A DNA stretch of 64,000 nucleotides, taken from Myxococcales bacterium (GTDB taxonomy: Bacteria; Myxococcota_A; Polyangia; Nannocystales; Nannocystaceae). Made by a program: the position numbers and the translations under genes. Location of the stretch: positions 1 to 64,000 of the forward strand of contig JACKDV010000022.1 in assembly GCA_020633315.1 (NCBI GenBank), written 5' to 3'. The notes beneath the pieces are model-generated. The model was given only the letters and a program-made list of their open reading frames with translations, was not told the origin of the DNA and did not search any database. Position 1 is the first letter of the stretch. Every line of letters starts with the position of its first letter. This document shows positions 21,063 to 29,200 of the stretch, one piece after another.

Positions 21063-22589
21063 ATGCTGCGCAGCACGGTCCTGTCCCCCGCGACGTCCCT
21101 TCGCTCCCACCGCCTCGCCACCCTCGGCCTGGCCCTCGGCCTGGCCCTCGCGTCGGGCTGCGGCAAGAAGGGCAAGGGCACCGACAACCCCGACGAGGGC
21201 GAGGGGGCCACGACCGCCGAGGTCGAGGCCCAGATCGCCAAGGCCAAGCAGGAGGCCAAGGTCTCGCAGCTCATCCAGCTGGCCAACAAGGACCTCGCCA
21301 ACGGCCGCTACATCTCGGCCCAGAAGCGGGCCGACGAGGCGCTCGATGAGAACCCCGAGAACGCCGACGCCTTCGCGGTGCTCGGGGCGGCGCGCTGGCG
21401 GGCGGGCGACTTCGAGGGCAGCACCGATGCCTACCGGCAGGCGCTCGAGCTCGACGCGAAGAACTTCGGCGCGGTGCTGGGCATGGCCAACAACCTCCAG
21501 GCCATGGGCAAGCACCGCGAGGCCACCGCGGGACCGGAGGCGCTGCTCAAGGACGACCCCGAGCAGATCGATCCCCGGCTGTCGATGCTGTGGAGCTACT
21601 ACGCGGTCTGCGACGCCGACAACTCGGTGAAGACGGTGGACGAGATCTTCCCGCGCATGGGCAAGAACGATCCCCTGCTCCCGCTGGTGCAGGCCTACGC
21701 CGCCTTCATGCGCCCCTTCGAGGGCAAGGGCCCGCTGTGCACGGTGGAGGGCAGCAAGGGCAGCTCGAGCCTGGAGCTCAACCTCACCTACGGCCTCAAG
21801 TACTCGGGCGCGGTGATCGGAGGCGAGTACGCCCCCGCGATCTTCCTCGAGACCCGTGAGGAGGCGGTGATCGACTCCACCCTCGCCGCGACCCTCAAGC
21901 TCAAGGAGATGGGCAAGTACAAGCCGCCGGGGGCCGAGGCCGAGGTGCCGATCGTGCTGATCCCCGAGGTGAAGATCGGCGACCTTGCCATCAAGAACGT
22001 GCCCGCCACGGTGCAGCCGCTGGAGGCCTACGGCGAGGCGGTGGGCGGCGAGACCCCGGGGGTCATCCTCGGGCGCCAGGCCATGCAGGCGGTGGGCACC
22101 ATCACCTTCGACTTCCCCGGGCACACGCTCGAGGTGGCCAAGGACGCCCCGGCCAGCGCGGGTGACGGTGAGATCGAGCTGCCGCTGGTGATGCTCAGCA
22201 TGCACCTGGCCCACGCCCCGGTGATCCCGGTAGGCATCGAGGGCTCGGAGCACCGCTTCTACGCCTACCTGGGCTTCACTTACGGCTCCGGCCTGGCGCT
22301 GACCAAGAAGCACTACCTCAAGAGCGGCCACCTGCCCCGCGACGTGGAGGATCCCGACGATCCCGAGGCGGGTCTCAAGATGGTCTACATCGAGGGCTAC
22401 TCGCTGGGCGACCAGAGCTTCCCGGGCACCAGCGGCCTGGTGCTGGTCAACGACTCCCCCGATCCCACCCTCGACATGTTCGTGCGCAACGTGGGCTTCG
22501 AGGTGGGAGGGCACGTCAACCTCAACTTGATGCGGACCTGGCGGGTCACCTTCGCGATGGGCGAGGGCCGGGTCTACGTCAAGCCCTAG
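21063..22589 (+). CDS. Lipoprotein with TPR repeats and two retropepsin-like domains lacking DTG
   Basis: The 508-residue product begins with a signal peptide and lipobox (LALASGCGKK). Residues of about 60-190 carry TPR repeats (for example GRYISAQKRADEALDENPEN). The rest resembles two tandem retropepsin-like aspartic protease domains: the spacing of IKIGDL-type strand, ILGRQAMQAVGTITFDF and the hydrophobic EV strand is typical, but the catalytic DTG is replaced (IFLETREEAV in the first copy, YLGFTYGSGL in the second). It is therefore probably a non-catalytic binding protein at the membrane. The ATG lies 5 bases after an AGGAG, so the start is firm. Confidence 0.78.
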   Translation: MLRSTVLSPATSLRSHRLATLGLALGLALASGCGKKGKGTDNPDEGEGATTAEVEAQIAKAKQEAKVSQLIQLANKDLANGRYISAQKRADEALDENPENADAFAVLGAARWRAGDFEGSTDAYRQALELDAKNFGAVLGMANNLQAMGKHREATAGPEALLKDDPEQIDPRLSMLWSYYAVCDADNSVKTVDEIFPRMGKNDPLLPLVQAYAAFMRPFEGKGPLCTVEGSKGSSSLELNLTYGLKYSGAVIGGEYAPAIFLETREEAVIDSTLAATLKLKEMGKYKPPGAEAEVPIVLIPEVKIGDLAIKNVPATVQPLEAYGEAVGGETPGVILGRQAMQAVGTITFDFPGHTLEVAKDAPASAGDGEIELPLVMLSMHLAHAPVIPVGIEGSEHRFYAYLGFTYGSGLALTKKHYLKSGHLPRDVEDPDDPEAGLKMVYIEGYSLGDQSFPGTSGLVLVNDSPDPTLDMFVRNVGFEVGGHVNLNLMRTWRVTFAMGEGRVYVKP

Positions 22590-22602
22590 GCGCGGGCCCT
22601 CG

Positions 22603-23109
22603 TTGGCCTGGCGGTGGCTCGAGCGGCTGTGGCGGCCCTATCGCCCCGTGGCCGAGCTCGGGCAGCTCGAGGCGTACGAGGGGCGGGTGGAGATCGAGGG
22701 CCGCGTGGAGGCCCTCGAGGATCTCCGTGATCCGCTGAGCGGCGAGCTGTGTACCGTGCTCGAGTATCGGGCGTGGCCGCCCGCCACCACGGTGGGCATG
22801 GACGGCGGCACCTCCCATGGCTCGCGCGCGTATCAGGTCAACGCGCGGCAGGCCGTGGACTTCGTGCTGGTCGACGGCGGCGTGCGGGTGCTGGTGCGCA
22901 CCGATCCCGGCGAAGAGGTGAGCGCGCTCCACCAGCGGCTGCTCCAGCGCTATGGCGTGGGGCTGCGGGCCGAGGCCGAGATGGTGCGCGCCGGGCAGCG
23001 ACTGCGAGTGGCCGGCCGGGTCGAGCACCGTCGCGGGGGGACCCGCACCCCGCATCGAGACCTCCCCTACGACGCGATCGTGCGGGCGGAGCGGATTCGC
23101 TTGGTCTGA
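22603..23109 (+). CDS. Small conserved-looking protein, possibly GIDE-domain-like
   Basis: This 168-residue product starts at a TTG 14 bases after the preceding stop, so it is probably co-transcribed with the TPR lipoprotein gene. The sequence GRVEIEGRVEAL...DPLSGELCTVLEYRA has the spacing of the GIDE-type domain found in some membrane-associated bacterial proteins, but the match is weak and I would not name it. It has no signal peptide or membrane segment. It ends with a basic stretch and RAERIRLV. Function is unknown. Confidence 0.65.
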   Translation: MAWRWLERLWRPYRPVAELGQLEAYEGRVEIEGRVEALEDLRDPLSGELCTVLEYRAWPPATTVGMDGGTSHGSRAYQVNARQAVDFVLVDGGVRVLVRTDPGEEVSALHQRLLQRYGVGLRAEAEMVRAGQRLRVAGRVEHRRGGTRTPHRDLPYDAIVRAERIRLV

Positions 23110-23137
23110 GGCGCGCCGGGAACGGTATCGTGGGCCG

Positions 23138-23716
23138 GTGGCACGGTCGATGGCACGAATCCTGGCGGCATGCCTGCTGAGCTCGAGCAGCGAAGCCTGC
23201 GTGGGAGCACCCCCGGCGGCCCCCTCGGCCGAGGACGGGACCGGCTCCACGGGCGCGGCCGAGAGCAGCAGCTCGGGTCCGGTCACCACCATGCCGCCTC
23301 CCGACACCACCAGCGGCGGCGGGGGATCGTCGTCGTCGGGCTTCGACGAGGACGACGACGAGGGCACCAGCTCGGGCCCCGCCCCGGGCACCTCCGAGGG
23401 TGGCGAGAGCAGCTCCGGCGAGCCGCCCGACCTGCCGTACCCGGCCTGCAACCTCGCCGCGACGCCGCCGTGCCCCGAGCCCTACGACCGCTGCTACGAC
23501 TCCGCGCCCGGCTACACGGCCTGCGGGATCACCTGCGTCGACGACTCGGAGTGTCCGGCCCCTCTCACCGGCGACGCCGTGGCCACCTGTGCCGGACCGC
23601 AGAACGACATCTGCGTGCTCGACTGCGCTGGCGGGGTCGTCTGCCCCGACGGCATGGAGTGCGTGGACGTGGTCGGCGGGGCGTTCCATCGCTGCGTGTG
23701 GCCCGACCCGGTGTGA
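23138..23716 (+). CDS. Small Cys-rich lipoprotein with Ser/Gly/Thr linker
   Basis: The 192-residue product has a short hydrophobic N-terminus (MARILAACLL) and a Cys at about residue 22 in SSSSEAC, which is only a weak lipobox. A linker of about 70 residues rich in Ser, Gly, Thr, Asp and Pro follows. The C-terminal 90 residues contain ten cysteines in pairs (CNLAATPPCPEPYDRCYDS...), as in other secreted myxobacterial modules. The GTG start was chosen because TATCGT lies 6 bases upstream; the ATG at 23,150 is the alternative. No function can be assigned. Confidence 0.68.
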   Translation: MARSMARILAACLLSSSSEACVGAPPAAPSAEDGTGSTGAAESSSSGPVTTMPPPDTTSGGGGSSSSGFDEDDDEGTSSGPAPGTSEGGESSSGEPPDLPYPACNLAATPPCPEPYDRCYDSAPGYTACGITCVDDSECPAPLTGDAVATCAGPQNDICVLDCAGGVVCPDGMECVDVVGGAFHRCVWPDPV

Positions 23717-23729
23717 GCGCGGGGCGGGG

Positions 23730-24239
23730 CTACGCGCGGCTCGCTGGCCTCGCTCGCCCTTCGTCCTCGGCGTAGTCGGGCCACTGCGAGCGGTGGCGGT
23801 GCTCGAAGATCAGCGAGGTCTCCACGTGGCCGATGGCCTCGTGCCCCGAGATTCGCTCGGCCACCAGGCGCCGCAGGTGCTCCACGTCGCGGACGGCCAC
23901 GTGCACCAGGAAGTCGTGGGAGCCGGCCACGTAGAACACGTCGATCACCTCGGTCAGCGGGCGCAGGTGATCGGCGAAGGCATCGAGCAGCGAGGTGGTG
24001 TGCCGAGCCATGCGGACGAAGACGATGGCCCGCAGCCCGATGCCGAAGGCCTCGGGGCGGATCTCGGCGTGGAAGCCCTTCACCCAGCCCTCCGCCACCA
24101 GCCGAGAGACCCGCCCGTGGCAGGTGGAGGGGGCCAGGCCCACCGCGGCCGCCAGCTCCTTGTTGGAGGTCCGAGCATCCTTCGAAAGCAGGCGCAGCAG
24201 CTCGCGATCGATTCGGTCGAGGGGGCCGAGCTTGGGCAT
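23730..24239 (-). CDS. Lrp/AsnC family transcriptional regulator
   Basis: The 169-residue protein has an N-terminal winged helix-turn-helix (LDRIDRELLRLLSKDARTSNKELAAAVGLAPSTCHGRVSRL) and a C-terminal RAM domain (VIDVFYVAGSHDFLVHVAVRD) that binds amino acids and oligomerises. It is divergent from a ThrE-type amino-acid exporter, and Lrp-family members commonly control adjacent divergent exporters. The 56-base intergenic region has an inverted repeat TCGAA-GTATA-TTCGA that overlaps the gene's own -10, so autoregulation is likely. The C-terminal tail beyond the RAM domain is short and charged. Confidence 0.93.
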   Translation of the reverse strand: MPKLGPLDRIDRELLRLLSKDARTSNKELAAAVGLAPSTCHGRVSRLVAEGWVKGFHAEIRPEAFGIGLRAIVFVRMARHTTSLLDAFADHLRPLTEVIDVFYVAGSHDFLVHVAVRDVEHLRRLVAERISGHEAIGHVETSLIFEHRHRSQWPDYAEDEGRARPASRA

Positions 24240-24295
24240 CGCTTCGAAGTATATTCGATGGTCATCGTCTGAACACGGTTCATATTCGTTGATGG
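24240..24295. promoter_or_regulatory. Divergent promoter/operator between the Lrp-type gene and the exporter gene
   Basis: On the minus strand TATACT (24,248-24,253) ends 8 bases before the regulator's ATG. On the plus strand TATTCG (24,283-24,288) ends 7 bases before the exporter's GTG. The inverted repeat TCGAA-GTATA-TTCGA (24,244-24,258) covers the minus-strand -10 and is a good candidate operator. The segment is noticeably AT-richer than its surroundings, as Lrp sites usually are. Confidence 0.55.
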
Positions 24296-25549
24296 GTGCA
24301 TCTCATCGAAGATCAGGCGGAATCGCCGCGGGGCGCCGGGACGGGCTCGTCCGAGACGCGGCTGGTGCTGGCGCTGGCCGAGGTGCTGCACGAGCACGGC
24401 ACGCCGGCCCACCGCCTCGAGGAGGGGCTCGGCCGCGTGGCGCGGGCCCTGGGGATGCGCTCGGCCCAGTTCTTGTCCACGCCCACCGCCATGCACATCG
24501 CGATCGGCGAGGGGGCGGGGCAGCGGGTGTTCCTGCGTCGTACGACCACCGAGCGGGTCGATCTCGATGCGCTCGACGATCTCGATGCCGTGGTAGAGGG
24601 TCTGGCCGCGGGGCGGATGGGGGTGGGCGAGGCGGAGGCGCGCCTGCTCGCCGCGCTGCGACGGGGGCCGCGGCACGGGCCCCGGGCCATGCGCTGGGCC
24701 ACCGCCACCGCCTCGGCCACGGCGGCCGTGTTCCTCGGCGGCTCCACCCTCGAGCTGGTGGCGGCGGCGCTCCTGGGCCTGGCGGTAGGACGGCTTTCGC
24801 AGTGGAGCGCGCTGCTACCCCGGGCCCGCGCCGTCTACGAGCCCCTCACCGCGCTGGCCGTGTCGGCGCTGGTCACCCTGGTGGTCGCGCTCGTGCCCGG
24901 GCTCTCGGCCGCGGTGGTGCTGGTGTCGGCGCTCATCATGCTGGTCCCCGGCCTCACCCTCACCATCGCCATGACCGAGCTGGCCGCGGGGCACCTGGTG
25001 TCGGGCACCGCTCGCCTCGCCGGCGCGATGACCCTGATGCTCACCATGCTGTTCGGGGCGGCGCTGGGGCGCTCGCTCGCGGGGACGATCCCGGTGCCGG
25101 TCGAGCTGGGGCTGCCCAGCCTCCCGCTACCGCCGGGCACCTGGGCCGCTGCGATCGCGGCGGCCACCGTCGCCTTCACCGTGCTGCTGGGCGCCCGCTC
25201 GCGCGACGCCGGATGGATCGCCCTGGCCTGCGTGCTCAGCTACGGCGCGGCGCGGCTGGGCGCCCGGGCGCTGGGCCCCGAGCTGGGCGCCTTCGTGGGC
25301 GCCGCGGTGGTGGGGGCGGGGGCCAACGCCTTCGCCCGCTGGCGTCGGCGCCCGGCCACCCTGATGCGCCTGCCCGGGCTGCTGCTGCTGGTGCCCGGCA
25401 GCCTGGGCTTTCGCAGCCTCGACTCGCTGCTCGCCGCCGACACCATCGCCGGTACCGATGGCATGTTCCGCGTAGCCATGATCGCGGTGGCGCTGGCCAC
25501 CGGCACCTTCGTGGCCGACCTGCTGGTCCACCCGCGTCGCGAGCTGTGA
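24296..25549 (+). CDS. ThrE-family threonine/serine exporter
   Basis: The 417-residue protein combines the two halves of the ThrE family: an N-terminal region with HGTPAHRLEEGLGRVARALG and TPTAMHIAI followed by hydrophobic segments (DUF1212 part), and a second hydrophobic half with LPGLLLLVPGSLGFRSL (ThrE_2 part). About ten transmembrane segments are visible. Characterised relatives export threonine and serine driven by the proton gradient. It starts at GTG. Its divergent Lrp/AsnC neighbour suggests induction by an intracellular amino acid. Confidence 0.88.
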   Translation: MHLIEDQAESPRGAGTGSSETRLVLALAEVLHEHGTPAHRLEEGLGRVARALGMRSAQFLSTPTAMHIAIGEGAGQRVFLRRTTTERVDLDALDDLDAVVEGLAAGRMGVGEAEARLLAALRRGPRHGPRAMRWATATASATAAVFLGGSTLELVAAALLGLAVGRLSQWSALLPRARAVYEPLTALAVSALVTLVVALVPGLSAAVVLVSALIMLVPGLTLTIAMTELAAGHLVSGTARLAGAMTLMLTMLFGAALGRSLAGTIPVPVELGLPSLPLPPGTWAAAIAAATVAFTVLLGARSRDAGWIALACVLSYGAARLGARALGPELGAFVGAAVVGAGANAFARWRRRPATLMRLPGLLLLVPGSLGFRSLDSLLAADTIAGTDGMFRVAMIAVALATGTFVADLLVHPRREL

Positions 25550-25574
25550 GCCAGGAGGGATCGGGGGAGCCGTG

Positions 25575-26492
25575 CTACAGCCCCGCCACGATCTCCTCGC
25601 TCAGCTCCCACAGCCGCTCGCCGAGCTCCGCATCGCGGGCGTGGCGGGACGACTTGGACACGTTGCTGTCGGCGAAGTACTCCCCGCTCACGTCCTTCAG
25701 CGAGGGGTGGGTGGCCACGAAGCACTGGGTGGCGGCCCCCTGCGGGATCGTCTTGAGGGCCACCGCCGAGATGACGGGCGCCATGACCTTCACCAGCGGG
25801 GACATGTGGCGCAGGAGGTTGGTGGCGATGACCCCGGGGTGTACGGCGTTGGCGGTGCGGGCCGAGCCCTCGAAGCGGCGGGCCAGCGCGCGCGCGAACA
25901 AGAGGTTGGCCAGCTTGGATTGCCCGTAGGCCCGGTTGGGGGTGTAGCCCTTCTCGAAGCTCGGGTCGTCGAGCTGGATTCCCGCCTCGGGGGCCCACAG
26001 GTGCGCGGCGCTCGAGAGCATCACCACCCGCGCGCTCTCGCCGAGGTGCTCGAGCAGCCCGGTGACCAGGATGAAGTGCCCGATGTGGTTGGTGAGGAAC
26101 TGCAGCTCCTGCCCGTGCTTCACGGTGCGCTCGGGCAGCGCCATGATGCCGGCGTTGCACAGCAGCACGTCGATCGGTCCGTGCTCGGCCGCCGCCTCCA
26201 CGCACGCGCGCACCGAGTCGGGCTCGCTCAGCTCGCAGGCGAGCGGCACCGTGTCGCCGCCGAGCTGGGCGAGCGCGTCCCGGGCCTTGTCGGTGGTGCG
26301 GGCGGCCCCGAGCAGCTTGGCGCCTCGCATGGACAACACCCGCGCGCTCTCGTGCCCCAGGCCCGAGTTCACCCCGGTCACGAGGATGGTCTTGCCGTGG
26401 AGGTCGATGCCCTCGGTGACCTCCTCGGCCGTCGATGCGTAGCCGAAGCCACTGGGGCCGCGCCGTCCCTTGATCCAGCCGTAGAGCGACAT
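25575..26492 (-). CDS. Short-chain dehydrogenase/reductase
   Basis: The 305-residue protein has a Rossmann motif ILVTGVNSGLGHESARVL (TGxxxGxG type), CNAGIM, and the catalytic residues Ser in VVMLSSAAH and Tyr-Lys in RAYGQSKLAN. It most resembles retinol dehydrogenase/WW-domain-oxidoreductase-like SDRs. The 45 residues before the Rossmann fold (MSLYGWIKGRRGPSG...) are common in such proteins from environmental bacteria. The start MSLYGW is preferred; an ATG three codons upstream is also possible. It is convergent with the exporter gene, 25 bases apart. Substrate unknown. Confidence 0.9.
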   Translation of the reverse strand: MSLYGWIKGRRGPSGFGYASTAEEVTEGIDLHGKTILVTGVNSGLGHESARVLSMRGAKLLGAARTTDKARDALAQLGGDTVPLACELSEPDSVRACVEAAAEHGPIDVLLCNAGIMALPERTVKHGQELQFLTNHIGHFILVTGLLEHLGESARVVMLSSAAHLWAPEAGIQLDDPSFEKGYTPNRAYGQSKLANLLFARALARRFEGSARTANAVHPGVIATNLLRHMSPLVKVMAPVISAVALKTIPQGAATQCFVATHPSLKDVSGEYFADSNVSKSSRHARDAELGERLWELSEEIVAGL

Positions 26493-26650
26493 GCCCCGCA
26501 TCTTGCCCGGGGTCGGGCACGGCGTCACTCGAGCCCGCGAGCCCGTCGAGCTGGTAGCGGGCCTCACCGGGCGAACGATAGGCGTGGACGCGGCCGCGAG
26601 GGTTTGACATCCCGGGGGCGGTGTCGGTCAATGGTGCGGTGGGGGCGGCG

Positions 26651-27736
26651 ATGATCGGTCGGCAGGCACGGAGGCTGGGCGTGGCGGGGCTGCTGGCGGC
26701 GGGAGGCTGCTACGCGGGCCTCGAGCCGGGGCAGGGCACCGAGGACGAGGGCACCACCGGCGGCTCGACCATGAGCGACGCGGGACCCGGCGGGGGCCCC
26801 AGCGGCGGACCGGGAGGCCAGACCGACTCGGGCGGCAGCGACGGCCCGGGCCCCACCACCGACGACGGCCCGCTCGACGGCTCCTCGGGCGACGGCGGCT
26901 CCTCGGGCGACGGTGGCCCCGACCCGAGCGAGGTGGAGATGATGTGCAACCGCTGGACCAGCGATCGCGCCGACATGAGCGAGGGCTCGTGGAGCGGCAG
27001 CGTGGCCGCCTGCGATCCCGGGGACGTCTCCGCCGCGGGGCGGGCCAACGCGCTGCGGATCCTCAACCTCTACCGCTGGATGAACGACCTGCCCGAGGTG
27101 GTGACCGATCCCAGCCGCGACGCGATGACCCAGGCCTGCGCCCTGATGATGCACGCCAACGGCATGCTGTCCCACAGCCCGCCCATGGGCTGGACCTGCT
27201 ACAGCGCCGACGGGGCGAGCGCGGCGGGCAGCAGCAACATCTCCACCGGTCCGGGGGTGATGTCGGTCGACCTGTACATGGTCGACCCCGGCAACCCCAC
27301 CACCCTCGGGCACCGCCGCTGGATCCTCTCCAACTCGCTGGGCCCGGTGGGCCTGGGCTCGACCTCCAGCTACTCGTGCATGTGGGTGATCGGCGGCGCG
27401 GGGGCGGCCGGCCATGCGTGGACCGCCTGGCCCCCGCCGGGCCCGTTCCCGGTGGAGGCGGTGAACCCCCTGGGCTTCTCGTCGCTCGACGAGACGGGCT
27501 GGTCGATCCAGAGCGACTCGCTCGAGCTGGGGAGCGCCGCGGTGACGATCACCACCAGCACCGGCGAGGCGCGGCCGGTGAGCGTCACCCCGCTGGCGGG
27601 CGGCTACGGCAGCAGCTCGGCGATCTCGATCATCCCGCAGGGCTGGAGCACCCAGGCGGGCACCACCTATCACGTCTCGGTCGAGGGCGTCGGCATGCCC
27701 ATCGAGTACGACGTGGAGGTCGTCGACTGCGGCTGA
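26651..27736 (+). CDS. CAP/SCP-domain lipoprotein
   Basis: The 361-residue product begins with a lipoprotein signal (LLAAGGCYAG) and a linker of about 70 residues rich in Gly, Ser, Asp and Pro. A CAP/SCP-type domain follows: LRILNLYRWMNDLPEV, ACALMMHANGMLSHSPP, then TLGHRRWILSNSLGPVGLG. The two histidines of the CAP tetrad are present, but the Glu usually found in the ENI element is absent (GSSNIS). The C-terminal 100 residues may be a beta-sandwich. CAP proteins of bacteria are secreted and mostly of unknown function. Confidence 0.83.
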   Translation: MIGRQARRLGVAGLLAAGGCYAGLEPGQGTEDEGTTGGSTMSDAGPGGGPSGGPGGQTDSGGSDGPGPTTDDGPLDGSSGDGGSSGDGGPDPSEVEMMCNRWTSDRADMSEGSWSGSVAACDPGDVSAAGRANALRILNLYRWMNDLPEVVTDPSRDAMTQACALMMHANGMLSHSPPMGWTCYSADGASAAGSSNISTGPGVMSVDLYMVDPGNPTTLGHRRWILSNSLGPVGLGSTSSYSCMWVIGGAGAAGHAWTAWPPPGPFPVEAVNPLGFSSLDETGWSIQSDSLELGSAAVTITTSTGEARPVSVTPLAGGYGSSSAISIIPQGWSTQAGTTYHVSVEGVGMPIEYDVEVVDCG

Positions 27737-27751
27737 GCTTCGGAGTGGCGG

Positions 27752-27770
27752 GCTCCCGGCACGCGGGAGC
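27752..27770. terminator. Hairpin between convergent genes
   Basis: A 7-bp stem, GCTCCCG with CGGGAGC around GCACG, lies between the CAP-domain gene and the convergent gene at 27,783. It could serve both as a stem-type terminator, but no T-tract follows on either strand. Confidence 0.4.
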
Positions 27771-27782
27771 AGGTCAGTCCAC

Positions 27783-28247
27783 TCATTCCTCGCAGAACGG
27801 TGACCCCGAGTGTGCGGCCTGCTTGAGGGCGGCGGCCTGGGCGAGCACCGCCCGGCTGGGCGCGGGCTCGGCCGCGGCAGGGGGGGCCTCGGGCTCGGCC
27901 GCGAGGGACTCGGAATCCTCCCACTCCCCCTCGCTCGCCGGCGGCACCGGCTCGAAGGTCAGCACCACCGAGCGGCTGCGATCGAAGAGGAACAGGCGCG
28001 ACGCGGTGAGCAGCGCCATCAGCTCCGCGATCACCAGGGTGTCGGCGCGGCTGCGGGCGGTGTGGCCGTCGATCAGCTCGGCGTAGATCCGCCGCAGCGT
28101 GGTCATGTTGGTGGGATCGAAGCTCAGGTTGCGCAGCATCGATGCGGCTGCGCCCGTGTCGTCGACCATCACCGCGCCCGCGAAGGGAGCGGCGCGCTCG
28201 GTGCTGACCGTCAGTTGGCGGCTCCCGTCACGCAAGACCCATTGCAC
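27783..28247 (-). CDS. Hypothetical protein divergent from the DUF4123 gene
   Basis: The 154-residue product starts at GTG (MQWVLRDGSRQLTV). Residues 1-105 look globular: SERAAPFAGAVMVDDTG, then a helical segment and LFLFDRSRSVVLTFEPVP. The last 45 residues are a low-complexity Glu/Ala/Pro tail ending SPFCEE. There is no signal peptide. Its only contextual clue is its divergent position, 110 bases from an orphan type VI secretion adaptor gene, so it could be a cargo, accessory or immunity protein, but this is speculation. I do not recognise the family. Confidence 0.6.
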   Translation of the reverse strand: MQWVLRDGSRQLTVSTERAAPFAGAVMVDDTGAAASMLRNLSFDPTNMTTLRRIYAELIDGHTARSRADTLVIAELMALLTASRLFLFDRSRSVVLTFEPVPPASEGEWEDSESLAAEPEAPPAAAEPAPSRAVLAQAAALKQAAHSGSPFCEE

Positions 28248-28342
28248 GCTCCCAATGTCCCATGAAACGCGCCGGAGGCAAGCCCCACGTGCAGGCCGGG
28301 TGCGAAAAGGCGCATTGCACCCGCTTTCACGGCCACGCGTCG

Positions 28343-28348
28343 TATACT
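28343..28348 (+). promoter_or_regulatory. -10 element (TATACT) of the DUF4123 gene
   Basis: TATACT ends 9 bases before the GTG start at 28,358, which implies a leaderless or nearly leaderless transcript and helps to choose that start over an upstream in-frame ATG. Confidence 0.5.
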
Positions 28349-28357
28349 CGGGCCGTC

Positions 28358-28921
28358 GTGTCGCGAACCACCAAGCGGACGATCAACGGCATCATTCGGC
28401 GCGCTCTGTCGAAGATCAAGGTCCCCGAGACCGTGAGCTCGGTCTATGGGCTGGTCGACGGAGCACAAGACGACAAGGTGGTGCCGCTGCTCAAGGCCGA
28501 GGGCAACGATTGGCGCTGTTTGTACGGTGCCGATCTCCCGCGGGCCCTGGCCGCGGTGGCCCCGTACCTCGTGGCCCTCGCCTCGCACTATCCCTTCGCC
28601 GGCTACTTCGCGCGGGATGGCCGCGGCAACAACTGGGGCGTGATGCTGCGCAGCGATGCCTCGATCGACGACCTCGCCGAACATTTCGCGTCAATGATCC
28701 GCGCCCGCCTGCCCGAGGGCCGCGAGGTGCTGTTCCGCTTCTACGATCCCCGGGTGCTGCGAGCCTACCTGCCCACCTGCAGCGCCGAGGAGCTCGACCA
28801 GGTGTTCGGCCCGGTCGACTCGTTCCTCATCGAGCAGGGCGACGGCAACTGGAAGGTCTACCGTCGCGAGGAGGGCCGGCTGGTCACCCGCGAGCCCGCC
28901 TGGGATCGCTGGATCGACTGA
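28358..28921 (+). CDS. DUF4123 protein (type VI secretion effector adaptor/chaperone)
   Basis: The 187-residue product matches the DUF4123 (Tap/TEC) pattern closely: VYGLVDGAQDDKVVPLL, CLYGADLPRALAAVAPYLVAL, NNWGVMLRS, and the hallmark LFRFYDPRVLRAYLPTCS followed by FGPVDSFL. These proteins load effectors onto the VgrG spike of type VI secretion systems. No VgrG, PAAR, Hcp or effector gene is in this window, so it is an orphan. A GTG start at 28,358 is preferred because of TATACT just upstream; an in-frame ATG at 28,262 would add 32 unlikely residues. Confidence 0.88.
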   Translation: MSRTTKRTINGIIRRALSKIKVPETVSSVYGLVDGAQDDKVVPLLKAEGNDWRCLYGADLPRALAAVAPYLVALASHYPFAGYFARDGRGNNWGVMLRSDASIDDLAEHFASMIRARLPEGREVLFRFYDPRVLRAYLPTCSAEELDQVFGPVDSFLIEQGDGNWKVYRREEGRLVTREPAWDRWID

Positions 28922-28981
28922 GAGCGCCGCGGGGGCCCCCGATCTCGCCCGCGCGGGCTCGTTGGCCTATCGTTCGGCTCG

Positions 28982-29200
28982 ATGGCGCGAGTGCTGATGT
29001 TCCTGGGAATCGGGTGCTGCTTGGTCGCGGCGGTGACGGGTCTGGTGAGCCTGGACGTGGACGCCCGCGGGCTCAGCGAGGTCAACCCGCTGGGCGCGCT
29101 GGCGCTGGCGGTCGTGGCCCTGGCCTGCTTCCGCGGCCACGAGCTCATCGACGCGCACCAACGCCGGGTGATCGACGAGCGCCGCGGCCCGGGCCGCTGA
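28982..29200 (+). CDS. Small two-segment membrane protein
   Basis: The 72-residue product has two hydrophobic segments (VLMFLGIGCCLVAAVTGLVSL and LGALALAVVALACF) and a basic tail with RGHELIDAHQRRVIDERR. TATCGT lies 8 bases before the ATG, matching the leaderless pattern seen elsewhere. Its stop codon directly abuts the stop codon of the convergent thiolase gene (TGATCA). Function is unknown. Confidence 0.6.
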   Translation: MARVLMFLGIGCCLVAAVTGLVSLDVDARGLSEVNPLGALALAVVALACFRGHELIDAHQRRVIDERRGPGR

